DNA of 64,000 bases from assembly GCF_002157625.1 (NCBI RefSeq), contig NZ_BDMM01000002.1, positions 62,001-126,000 of the forward strand, given 5' to 3'. The DNA is from Brevundimonas sp. SH203. Lineage in GTDB: Bacteria > Pseudomonadota > Alphaproteobacteria > Caulobacterales > Caulobacteraceae. Positions 26,383 through 33,178 of the stretch are shown in pieces (position 1 is the stretch's first letter; every line of letters starts with the position of its first letter). The translations under genes and the position numbers were made by a program. The notes beneath the pieces were generated by a model. The model worked only from the letters and a program-made list of their open reading frames with translations, had not been told where the DNA came from and searched no databases.

Positions 26383-26787
26383 TCAAGCGACGGACAGCAG
26401 GCGCGCTTTCAAGCCGTCGCGATCCAACAGCCGCACCGCCTGAACGTCGAAAGAGACGAAGGTTTCCCCGCCCAGCCAACGGCCGTCATGGGCGATGACG
26501 CCGTCCGCGAAATCGCCGCCGGCCTCCAGCACGGCCAGTCCGGCTTCGGCCGCGGGGCGGTCGACGGAAATATTGTGTATGTCCAGCAGCCGGCGAATGG
26601 CCGCCGCGATGTCGGCGCGAGAGGCGCGATAGCCCCGCGCCAGAATCCAGGCGAATTCGCACAGGGACTGGCTGGTGACGGCGACCCGGTCTGCGGTTTC
26701 AAGGGCTTCGAGCGCCAGACGCTGCTGTTCCTCGTCGTCGCCGACGACGGCGCGCAGCAGGACGTTGGTATCGGCGGTGATGTTCAC
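26383..26787 (-). CDS. vapC: PIN-domain VapC toxin
   Basis: This 134-residue PIN-domain ribonuclease toxin carries its acidic residues at the expected places: Asp6 in NITADTNVLL, Glu44 in QSLCEFAWILA, Asp95 in GDFADGVIAHD and Asp114 in VSFDVQAV. The GTG start overlaps the antitoxin stop codon in GTGA. This subgroup (CEFAWVL...DFADG) usually pairs with AbrB-type antitoxins, as here. Together with the antitoxin it sits between purS and the PEBP gene. The RNA target is unknown. Confidence 0.88.
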   Translation of the reverse strand: MNITADTNVLLRAVVGDDEEQQRLALEALETADRVAVTSQSLCEFAWILARGYRASRADIAAAIRRLLDIHNISVDRPAAEAGLAVLEAGGDFADGVIAHDGRWLGGETFVSFDVQAVRLLDRDGLKARLLSVA

Positions 26788-27044
26788 GACGGCTCGGGTT
26801 CCGAGCCCGCCTGCGTGGTCAGGGCGTTGATCTCTTCGATCGACAGATGCGCGCCGTTGGTCCGCCCCTTCAGGAAGCCGGACAGGTCGGACCATGAACC
26901 CTTCATCTGCTCGGCGCTGAGTTCCGCGCGACCGTCCGGCAGAAGATCCAGCCGGATCTTCTGCCCCGGCTGAATGCCGAGGTGTTGCAACACCTCCTTG
27001 CGGAAGGTCACCTGGCCTCGGCTCGTGACGGTCAGAGTGGTCAT
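26784..27044 (-). CDS. vapB: AbrB/SpoVT-type antitoxin
   Basis: This 86-residue antitoxin has an N-terminal swapped-hairpin DNA-binding domain (TLTVTSRGQVTFRKEVLQHL, then GIQPGQKIRLDLLPDGRAEL), the classic AbrB/MazE-like pattern. The C-terminal part (SDLSGFLKGRTNGAHLSIEE) should bind the toxin. It overlaps vapC by four bases. A 10-base-armed palindrome begins seven bases upstream of the ATG and is the probable operator for autorepression. There is little room for a longer leader, since purS ends 45 bases from the start. Confidence 0.9.
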   Translation of the reverse strand: MTTLTVTSRGQVTFRKEVLQHLGIQPGQKIRLDLLPDGRAELSAEQMKGSWSDLSGFLKGRTNGAHLSIEEINALTTQAGSEPEPS

Positions 27045-27050
27045 GCCGTC

Positions 27051-27076
27051 AATGTAATGCGTTTATGCATTACATT
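27051..27076. promoter_or_regulatory. Operator palindrome of the second VapBC pair
   Basis: AATGTAATGC and GCATTACATT are perfect 10-base complements with the spacer GTTTAT. The AT-rich element lies directly upstream of the antitoxin start and likely also contains its -10 region. It is far more A/T-rich than surrounding DNA, as expected for a TA operator brought in with its genes. Confidence 0.75.
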
Positions 27077-27088
27077 CAACGCCGGGTG

Positions 27089-27325
27089 TCAGGTCGCCTC
27101 GATGCGGTAGCTTTCGATGACCGTATTGGCGAGAAGCTGTTCGCACATCTTCTTCGCCTCGGCTTCGGGGTCTTCGACGCCGGTCAGGTCGAATTCGATC
27201 AGCTTGCCGACGCGGGCGTTGGAGACGCCGGGCCAGCCCAGGCCCTGCAGGGCGCCTTCGACGGCCTTGCCCTGAACGTCCAGGACGCCGGGCTTGAGGA
27301 AGACGTGAACCTTGACCTTAGCCAT
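27089..27325 (-). CDS. purS: Phosphoribosylformylglycinamidine synthase subunit PurS
   Basis: PurS is the small 78-residue subunit that holds PurL and PurQ together in FGAM synthase. The sequence [20 protein letters not shown], then GWPGVSNARVGKLIEFDL and AKKMCEQLLANTVIE, matches the family from end to end. Its ATG overlaps the purC stop codon (ATGA), so it is translationally coupled to purC. The foreign-looking VapBC pair starts only 45 bases downstream of its stop. Confidence 0.96.
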   Translation of the reverse strand: MAKVKVHVFLKPGVLDVQGKAVEGALQGLGWPGVSNARVGKLIEFDLTGVEDPEAEAKKMCEQLLANTVIESYRIEAT

Positions 27326-28083
27326 CAGTGCAGCCCCCCCTGGATCACGGTGGGCATGCCCTTCATGATGCCCAGGCGACGCGCGACCTCGGTATAGCTT
27401 TCGATCACATTGCCCAGGTCGCGGCGGAAGCGGTCCTTGTCCAGCTTCTCGCCGGTCGAGGCGTCCCACAGACGGCAGCTGTCGGGGCTGATCTCGTCGG
27501 CCAGCAGCACGCGGCTGAAGTCGTTTTCCCAGACGCGGCCGAACTCGATCTTGAAGTCGACCAGAGTGATGCCGACCGCGCTGAACAGGCCCGACAGATA
27601 GTCGTTCACCCGCACCGTCATGGCCAGCATATCGTCCAGCTCCTGGGTCGAGGCCCAGTTGAAGGCGGTGATATGCTCTTCGGTGACCATCGGGTCGTTC
27701 AGCTCGTCCTTCTTGTAGTAGAATTCGATGATCGAGCGGGGCAGGGGCGTGCCTTCCTCGATGCCCAGGCGCTGGCTCATCGAACCCGCGACGATGTTGC
27801 GGCAGACGACCTCCAGCGGAATGATCTCGACTTCGCGGATCAGCTGCTCGCGCAGGTTCAGGCGTTTGATGAAGTGGTTGGTCACGCCGATGCCGTTCAG
27901 GCGCGACATGATGAACTCGCTGATCTGGTTGTTGACCACGCCCTTGCCTTCCAGCACGGCCTTCTTCTGGGCGTTGAAGGCGGTGGCGTCGTCCTTGAAA
28001 TACTGGATCAGGGTGCCGGGTTCGGGTCCTTCGTAGAGGATCTTGGCCTTGCCTTCGTAGATTTTCTTGCGCTTGCTGTTCAT
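27325..28083 (-). CDS. purC: Phosphoribosylaminoimidazole-succinocarboxamide synthase
   Basis: PurC (SAICAR synthase) joins aspartate to CAIR using ATP. The 252-residue protein begins with [20 protein letters not shown], the conserved nucleotide-binding start, and includes [20 protein letters not shown] and the signature [10 protein letters not shown] followed by [15 protein letters not shown]. It is the first gene of the purC-purS unit. A 301-base gap separates it from the divergent zeta-subunit gene. That gap shows no further gene; it must hold both promoters, which I could not fix with confidence. Confidence 0.98.
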   Translation of the reverse strand: MNSKRKKIYEGKAKILYEGPEPGTLIQYFKDDATAFNAQKKAVLEGKGVVNNQISEFIMSRLNGIGVTNHFIKRLNLREQLIREVEIIPLEVVCRNIVAGSMSQRLGIEEGTPLPRSIIEFYYKKDELNDPMVTEEHITAFNWASTQELDDMLAMTVRVNDYLSGLFSAVGITLVDFKIEFGRVWENDFSRVLLADEISPDSCRLWDASTGEKLDKDRFRRDLGNVIESYTEVARRLGIMKGMPTVIQGGLH

Positions 28084-28384
28084 CGTCCGGTCCCGGCTTA
28101 CGGGCGCCCTCCAGAAACAAAAATCGCGCGGCCATGAGTGGAAGGGCAAGACCCGGTCCTGGCGGCGCGTTTCGGAATCGTTCGGGCAGTCAATCTCGTT
28201 CGCGGTCTCCTTAGCGGAAGGCGGGCCTCGATACAAATGAGGATGGCGAGACGCGCCGCCGGATGCGGCGGATGGGGACAGTTGCGCCCCATACGGCCGA
28301 AGTCAGGTTGCGTTCATGGCCGGGCGGGCTATAGACGGCCGTTGCCCCGACGTTAGCGGGGCGTGCGGAGCTGTGCTGAGCGAA

Positions 28385-28708
28385 ATGACGACCTTCGATG
28401 ATCGGGAAAAGGCCTTCGAGGCCAAGTTCGTCCTCGATCAGGAGCAGGAGTTCAAGGCCATCGCCCGGCGCAACCGGATGCTGGGCCTGTGGGCCGCCGA
28501 GAAGATGGGCCTGTCGAGCGAGAGCGCCGATCAGTACGCCGCCGCCGTGGTGCGCGCCGATTTCGAGCAGCCGGGCGACGAGGACGTGTTCCGCAAGGTC
28601 GCCGGCGACTTCAAGGCCTCGGGCCTGTCGGTGTCCGAGGGCGAAATCCGCTCCAAGATCGACGAACTGGCGTCCATCGCCCGCGAAGGCATTCGCGCCG
28701 GCGAATAA
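28385..28708 (+). CDS. DUF1476 protein, F1-ATPase zeta inhibitor subunit
   Basis: This 107-residue alphaproteobacterial zeta subunit is the type shown in Paracoccus to inhibit the F1Fo-ATP synthase hydrolysing reaction. The N-terminus MTTFDDREKAFEAKFVLDQE is the inhibitory segment; KAIARRNRMLGLWAAEKMGL and ADFEQPGDEDVFRKVAGDF follow in the four-helix part. I placed the start at the ATG at 28385, which matches the family N-terminus. The divergent position beside purC is conserved in many alphaproteobacteria. A strong terminator follows 32 bases after the stop. Confidence 0.93.
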   Translation: MTTFDDREKAFEAKFVLDQEQEFKAIARRNRMLGLWAAEKMGLSSESADQYAAAVVRADFEQPGDEDVFRKVAGDFKASGLSVSEGEIRSKIDELASIAREGIRAGE

Positions 28709-28740
28709 GGCGACCGGCCTTCGGGTCGATCCGAGAATTC

Positions 28741-28781
28741 GAAAGGGCCGCACCCGGGGGAAAGTGCGGCCCTTTCTTTTT
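28741..28781 (+). terminator. Rho-independent terminator after the zeta-subunit gene
   Basis: A perfect 13-base stem, GAAAGGGCCGCAC / GTGCGGCCCTTTC, is followed by TTTTT. It is the clearest factor-independent terminator in the window. The A run at its other end could also let it serve the convergent purU transcript. Confidence 0.92.
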
Positions 28782-28900
28782 GCCGGGGACGTTGGGGGAT
28801 GTCTCACCCGGCGTACTGTGCGTCTCGCGCTCCAAAAGAACACGGGCGCGCGATTTTGGTTTCAGCGTCCGGGCGAAATTCTTTCGTGGAGTTTCGCCCT

Positions 28901-29743
28901 TCAGTCCTCGAACACGACCGTCCTGGCGCCGTGCAGCAGAACGCGGTCCTCCAGATGGCGGCGGACGGCGCGGGCCAGGACGCGCCGCTCGATGTCGCGG
29001 CCCTTGCGGATCAGGTTTTCGGGCGTGTCGCGGTGGCTGATGCGCTCCACGTCCTGTTCGATGATCGGGCCCTCGTCCAGGTCGGGCGTGACGTAGTGGG
29101 CCGTGGCGCCGATCACCTTCACCCCGCGCGCATGGGCCTGATGATAGGGTTTGGCGCCCTTGAAGCCCGGCAGGAAGGAGTGGTGGATGTTGATGCAGCG
29201 TCCCGCCAGCCGCCGGCTGAGATCGTCGGACAGGATCTGCATATAGCGCGCCAGCACGACCAGTTCGGTCCCCGTCTCCTCGATCAGGCGCAGCAGGGCC
29301 GCCTCCTGCGCGGGCTTTTCGGCGGCGTCGATCGGCAGGTGGTGGAACGGCAGGTCGCCCAGATCGACATGGCCGATCAGCTCGCGCGGATGGTTCGACA
29401 CCACGGCCGTCACCTGCATCGGCAGTTCGTCGATGCGCCAGCGATAGAGCAGGTCCGCCAGACAGTGATCGAACCGGGACGTCAGGATCATCACCTTGCG
29501 CGGTTCGTCCCCGCGCAGCGTCCAGTCCATCGAAAACCGTTCGGCCAGAGGGGCGAAGGCGGCGCGGACCGTCGCCTCGTCATCGCCTTCGACGGGTTCG
29601 AACACCACGCGCATGAAGAAGGTGGCGCTGGAGGCGTCGCCGAACTGCTGGGCGTCGGAGATGTTGGCGTCCCGCTGCAGCAGGAAGGCGGAAACGGCCG
29701 CGACGATGCCGTGGCGGTCGGGGCAGGAGAGGGTCAGAATCAT
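28901..29743 (-). CDS. purU: Formyltetrahydrofolate deformylase
   Basis: PurU hydrolyses 10-formyl-THF to THF and formate, feeding PurT and balancing one-carbon units. The 280-residue protein has an N-terminal ACT domain ([20 protein letters not shown]) and a C-terminal formyltransferase-like domain with [26 protein letters not shown], the catalytic region [20 protein letters not shown], and [20 protein letters not shown]. Its ATG overlaps the stop codon of the hypoxanthine-DNA glycosylase gene (ATGA). It is the last gene of the purB operon. Confidence 0.97.
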   Translation of the reverse strand: MILTLSCPDRHGIVAAVSAFLLQRDANISDAQQFGDASSATFFMRVVFEPVEGDDEATVRAAFAPLAERFSMDWTLRGDEPRKVMILTSRFDHCLADLLYRWRIDELPMQVTAVVSNHPRELIGHVDLGDLPFHHLPIDAAEKPAQEAALLRLIEETGTELVVLARYMQILSDDLSRRLAGRCINIHHSFLPGFKGAKPYHQAHARGVKVIGATAHYVTPDLDEGPIIEQDVERISHRDTPENLIRKGRDIERRVLARAVRRHLEDRVLLHGARTVVFED

Positions 29744-30267
29744 CAGGCGGCAGGCTTTTGCGGGAGAAACGTCCCCAGTATGGCCCAGCTTTCGGCCTTT
29801 GCCGACAAGGATATGGCGTGGGCGGGACTGGACGACGGCAGATCGACCCGCGCGACGCTGTCCAGGTTCGCCAGAATGGACCGCCCCATCTTCGCCGCCA
29901 GCCGGCCGTTGAAGGCGACGGCCCGCAGATGCGGCAGGCTGTCGACCAGACCGCGCAGGTCCGCCGCCTCTGGCGACCGGATCGCCGCATCCAGACTGCC
30001 CGACCGTTCCGCCGAGGCGATCACGTCCCACAGACCGACGCCCCGCGCCTTTAGTCGTTCCAGACGCTGCTCATAGGGCAGGGCGGGCAGGTCCTCGCCC
30101 AGCAGGTCGCCGATCAGGGGCCAGAAGCCGTTGCGTGGATGGGCGTAATACTGCGCCGCCTTCAACGAGGCGTCGCCGGGCAAACTGCCCAGGATCAGCA
30201 GGCGGGTGTTTGCATCCACGACGGGGGCGAAGCCGATGCGGCGGTCGTCGGTCGAGCGCTCGGTCAC
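29743..30267 (-). CDS. Hypoxanthine-DNA (deoxyinosine) glycosylase, UDG superfamily
   Basis: This 174-residue protein matches the family 6 uracil-DNA-glycosylase-like enzymes that remove hypoxanthine from DNA. Evidence is [20 protein letters not shown] at the start, [20 protein letters not shown] (the active-site segment with Asn in PRNGFW), [20 protein letters not shown] and [13 protein letters not shown]. It overlaps purU at its end and the 2OG oxygenase gene at its start, four bases each. Being co-translated with purine genes suggests that deoxyinosine arising from IMP-pool imbalance is repaired in step with purine synthesis; this is inference. Confidence 0.88.
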   Translation of the reverse strand: MTERSTDDRRIGFAPVVDANTRLLILGSLPGDASLKAAQYYAHPRNGFWPLIGDLLGEDLPALPYEQRLERLKARGVGLWDVIASAERSGSLDAAIRSPEAADLRGLVDSLPHLRAVAFNGRLAAKMGRSILANLDSVARVDLPSSSPAHAISLSAKAESWAILGTFLPQKPAA

Positions 30268-30995
30268 TTGGCCGGCGGATCGTCGCGCAGCCAGCCGGTG
30301 ATCGACCGACGCTTGCCCCCGGCATAGGCGGCGACCGGCGCGACCGAATGCATTCGCGGCGTCTTGAACACGGTCCAGACGTTGAACCCTGGCTTGAATC
30401 CGCGCTCGATGTCGCCGTTGGAGTCATGGAACAGCAGCTGACCGCCCCAGTCCGGCCGCCAGTCCCGCGACAGACCCAGCGTATAGGCCGCGCGTCGCTC
30501 GCCCACGCCCGTATCGTCATGCTGGGTCAGGAAGTCGCCGGGCCGGAACCAGGTCGCCTGGGCGTCGATCTTGGTCACGCGCTCTTCGCCCGTCACGACC
30601 TTGGCAAAGGTGGTGAAGGGCGCGTCGTTGAAGAATTGCAGCAGGATGTGGGTCGCGTGGCCTTCGTCCTCTCCGGTCATCAGGGCCGTGATGATCGGAT
30701 AGGCCAGATAGACGAAGGAAAAGCCGTCGCGGGCCTCCGCCACGGCGTTCTGGATACGGGCGCCCAGTGCGTCGCGGCCCATCGCCTGCATTTCCGGGGG
30801 CGAGAACAGCTTGCCGCCTTCGGGCGTCTTCAGCGACAGCCGCCAGGCCGTGTCGTGTTCCAGCGCAAGGTCCAGCCATTCGGCGCTGGCCTCGTCCAGC
30901 AGGTCGGGCACCTGAACCATCCCGTCGCGCGCATAGGCCGCCGCATAGTCGCGGGGATCGAGCCGGGGGTTCAGCCGGATCGTGCGCTCGACCAT
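30264..30995 (-). CDS. 2-oxoglutarate/Fe(II)-dependent oxygenase, prolyl-hydroxylase-like
   Basis: This 243-residue non-haem iron oxygenase has its metal ligands visible as His159 and Asp161 (FLTQHDDTG) and His216 (TPRMHSVAPV), with Arg229/Arg230 (GKRRSITGWLR) as the 2-oxoglutarate anchor. The strand YTLGLSRDWRPDWGGQLLF lies between, as in Tpa1/Ofd1 and P4H-like enzymes. The substrate is unknown; related proteins hydroxylate proteins or small molecules. It starts five bases after purB and overlaps the glycosylase gene by four bases. Confidence 0.88.
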   Translation of the reverse strand: MVERTIRLNPRLDPRDYAAAYARDGMVQVPDLLDEASAEWLDLALEHDTAWRLSLKTPEGGKLFSPPEMQAMGRDALGARIQNAVAEARDGFSFVYLAYPIITALMTGEDEGHATHILLQFFNDAPFTTFAKVVTGEERVTKIDAQATWFRPGDFLTQHDDTGVGERRAAYTLGLSRDWRPDWGGQLLFHDSNGDIERGFKPGFNVWTVFKTPRMHSVAPVAAYAGGKRRSITGWLRDDPPAK

Positions 30996-31000
30996 CGGAA

Positions 31001-32299
31001 TCAGTCTCCGAACACCCGCTTGAACACCACGTCCACGTTCTTGGTGTGGTAGCCGAGGTCGAACAGGGCTTCGAGCTGGGCGTGGGGCAGGGTGACGCGC
31101 TCGTCGGCCTTGAGGAAGTCCAGGAAGGCGCCTTCGCCGCGCCAGACCTTCATGGCGTTTTCCTGCACGGCGGCGTAGGCGGCCTCGCGCGAGATGCCCG
31201 CCTGGGTCAGGGCCAGCATGACCCGCTGCGAATGAACCAGACCGCCCAGGCGGTCGATGTTCTTCTGCATGTTCTCAGGATAGACGTTCAGCCGCTCGAC
31301 CACGTTGGCCAGACGGTGCAGGGCGAAGTCCAGGTGGATGGTGGCGTCGGGACCGATGCCGCGCTCGACCGAGGAATGGCTGATGTCCCGCTCGTGCCAC
31401 AGGGCGACATTCTCCATCGCGGGCGTGACGGCCGAGCGGACCAGACGGGCCAGGCCGGTCAGGTTCTCGGTCAGGATCGGGTTGCGCTTGTGCGGCATGG
31501 CCGACGAGCCCTTCTGGCCCTTGTCGAAGAACTCCTCGGCTTCGAGGACTTCGGTGCGCTGGAGATGGCGGATTTCCACGGCGAGGCGTTCGACCGAGGA
31601 GGCGACGACGCCTAGCGCGGCGAAGAAGGCGGCGTGGCGGTCGCGCGGGATCACCTGGGTCGAGACCGGCTCGACCTGCAGGCCCATCTTTTCGGCCACA
31701 TAGGCTTCGACCGCCGGATCGACGTTGGCGAAGGTGCCGACGGCGCCCGAGATGGCGCAGGTGGCGATCTCTTCCTTGGCGGTCAGCAGGCGGCGTTTGG
31801 CGCGCTGGAACTCGGCGTGATAGCCGGCCAGCTTCAGGCCGAAGGTGACGGGTTCGGCGTGGATGCCGTGCGACCGGCCCACGGTCGGGGTGTATTTATG
31901 CTCCTTGGCGCGGGTCTCCAGCGCGGCCAGAACCCGGTCCACGCCCTCGATCATCAGGTCCGACGACCGGGCCAGCTGAACCGCGAAACAGGTGTCCAGC
32001 ACGTCCGAGGAGGTCATGCCCTGGTGCAGGAAGCGGGCCTCGTCGCCGACGATTTCGGCTACATGCGTCAGGAAGGCGATGACGTCGTGTTTGGTGGTGC
32101 GTTCGATCTCGTCGATGCGGTCGGCGTCGAAGGTCGCGTTCTCGCCCTTGGCCCAGATGGCCTGGGCCGCCTCGGTCGGGATGACACCCAGTTCGGCCAT
32201 CTTGGCAGCGGCGTGGGCCTCGATCTCGAACCAGATCTTGTACTTGGTCTCTTGCGACCAGAGGGCGGCGGCGACGGGGCGGGAATAGCGCGTGATCAT
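31001..32299 (-). CDS. purB: Adenylosuccinate lyase
   Basis: PurB catalyses two fumarate-releasing steps, SAICAR to AICAR and adenylosuccinate to AMP. The 432-residue protein starts MITRYSRPVAAALWSQETKY and has the fumarase-superfamily signature GSSAMPHKRNPILTENL, with the flexible catalytic serine loop, as well as FLHQGMTSSDVLDTCFAVQL and TVGRSHGIHAEPVTFGLK. It is the first gene of a four-gene unit, purB - 2OG oxygenase - DNA glycosylase - purU, with gaps or overlaps of five bases or fewer. Confidence 0.98.
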   Translation of the reverse strand: MITRYSRPVAAALWSQETKYKIWFEIEAHAAAKMAELGVIPTEAAQAIWAKGENATFDADRIDEIERTTKHDVIAFLTHVAEIVGDEARFLHQGMTSSDVLDTCFAVQLARSSDLMIEGVDRVLAALETRAKEHKYTPTVGRSHGIHAEPVTFGLKLAGYHAEFQRAKRRLLTAKEEIATCAISGAVGTFANVDPAVEAYVAEKMGLQVEPVSTQVIPRDRHAAFFAALGVVASSVERLAVEIRHLQRTEVLEAEEFFDKGQKGSSAMPHKRNPILTENLTGLARLVRSAVTPAMENVALWHERDISHSSVERGIGPDATIHLDFALHRLANVVERLNVYPENMQKNIDRLGGLVHSQRVMLALTQAGISREAAYAAVQENAMKVWRGEGAFLDFLKADERVTLPHAQLEALFDLGYHTKNVDVVFKRVFGD

Positions 32300-32397
32300 G
32301 GGCGGGTCGTGTCGGTCGTGGGGGGCGAGGAGTCAAGGTTTTGCGGGGTGGCGAGGTTGACTTTGCCCGCCGCTGTCCCAGATTCAGCGCGCTTTCA

Positions 32398-32444
32398 GGA
32401 GGACGACCTCCCCCACATGGGATCAACGCCGGGACGACCCGGCG
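32398..32444 (+). promoter_or_regulatory. Guanidine-II (mini-ykkC) riboswitch
   Basis: Two hairpins with the diagnostic ACGA loops lie side by side: GGAGG-ACGA-CCTCC (32398-32411) and CGCCGGG-ACGA-CCCGGCG (32427-32444), joined by a 15-base linker. Two stems with ACGR loops define the guanidine-II class, in which guanidinium binds each loop and the two loops kiss. The ribosome binding region (CAGGGAG) of the exporter gene follows within about ten bases, which suits translational control. The gene behind it encodes a Gdx-type guanidinium exporter, the classic partner. Confidence 0.93.
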
Positions 32445-32463
32445 CCCTGCAGGGAGATGTGTC

Positions 32464-32784
32464 ATGGCCTGGGTGTTCCTTCTTTTCGCCGGTCTGCTGG
32501 AAGTCGTCTGGGCCTTTCTGATGAAGGCGTCGGCCGGGTTCACGCGGCCGTGGCCGACGGTCGGGATGATCGTCTTCATGATCGGCTCGTTCGGCCTGTT
32601 GTCGATGGCGATGAAGACCCTGCCGCTGGGCACGGCCTATGCGATCTGGACCGGCATCGGAGCCGTGGGCGCCTTTGCGGTGGGGGCGGCCTTCCTTGGC
32701 GAACCGCTGACGCCGCTCAGGATCGCGGGCGTGACCCTGGTGGCGTCGGGCCTGATCGTGCTGAAACTGGCGTCCGCCCGTTAA
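32464..32784 (+). CDS. gdx: Guanidinium exporter of the SMR family (Gdx/SugE)
   Basis: This 106-residue, four-helix small multidrug resistance protein exchanges guanidinium for protons. Glu13 in FAGLLEVVWAFLMK is the substrate/proton site, and FGLLSMAMKTLPLGTAYAIW followed by TGIGAVGAFAVG are typical of the Gdx (SugE) branch rather than the EmrE branch. It works as an antiparallel dimer in the inner membrane. The guanidine-II riboswitch 20 bases upstream makes guanidinium, not quaternary ammonium compounds, the likely natural substrate. Confidence 0.95.
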   Translation: MAWVFLLFAGLLEVVWAFLMKASAGFTRPWPTVGMIVFMIGSFGLLSMAMKTLPLGTAYAIWTGIGAVGAFAVGAAFLGEPLTPLRIAGVTLVASGLIVLKLASAR

Positions 32785-32799
32785 TGTCGGAGAAGGTCG

Positions 32800-32958
32800 T
32801 CATGCGTCTTCTATACGCCCGTCGCGGCGCGGCTGCGTCATTTCCAGATCGACCTCGCCGATCACGGCGACGACGGCGTTGGCGCCGACTATCTGGCGGT
32901 CCTTCTGGCCCATCCCGATTTCAGACAGTGGGAGACGGAGGCCGGGAAACCGTCCTAA
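32800..32958 (+). pseudogene. Remnant of a glutathione S-transferase gene (C-terminal end only)
   Basis: Read from 32809, the frame gives FYTPVAARLRHFQIDLADHG and, shortly after, YLAVLLAHPDFRQWETEA before TAA at 32956. This resembles the last 50 residues of bacterial glutathione S-transferases (FYAPVATRF...L..P....W..EA). The frame hits the TAA of the gdx gene just upstream, and the intervening codons are not GST-like, so the rest of the gene is missing. It appears to be the leftover of a deletion that joined gdx to this locus. Confidence 0.55.
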
Positions 32959-32965
32959 GGCCTTG

Positions 32966-32991
32966 AGAACCATTTCGACAGACGCCGCGTT
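32966..32991 (+). promoter_or_regulatory. Weak candidate stress-type promoter
   Basis: AGAAC, 17 bases, then CGTT lies 55 bases before the small membrane gene at 33046. It differs by one base from the GGAAC-N16/17-CGTT consensus of EcfG-type sigma factors. It could be chance. Confidence 0.3.
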
Positions 32992-33045
32992 AAGCCGATG
33001 TCGCTACCTTGAAGGCGCGGCGAACCCCACACGCGGACCTGTCAA

Positions 33046-33174
33046 ATGACCCACCCGGCCATGCCCCGAACGGAACTTGCGGCGCCGCGCGTCATGCATC
33101 CGGTCGCGGCCTATGGTCTGGCCGCCCTGATCGGCGCGGCCTTCTGGGCCAGTCTGCTGGTGGCGATCTTCTAG
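33046..33174 (+). CDS. Small single-span membrane protein
   Basis: This 42-residue open frame starts at an ATG at 33046. The first half is polar (MTHPAMPRTELAAPRVMHPV) and the second is a single hydrophobic helix (GLAALIGAAFWASLLVAIF). No family is recognised and no good ribosome binding site is seen, so its reality rests on the membrane-like composition and on the lack of any other content between the GST remnant and the transglycosylase gene. Its end meets the convergent transglycosylase gene with a four-base gap. Confidence 0.4.
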   Translation: MTHPAMPRTELAAPRVMHPVAAYGLAALIGAAFWASLLVAIF

Positions 33175-33178
33175 GCGG

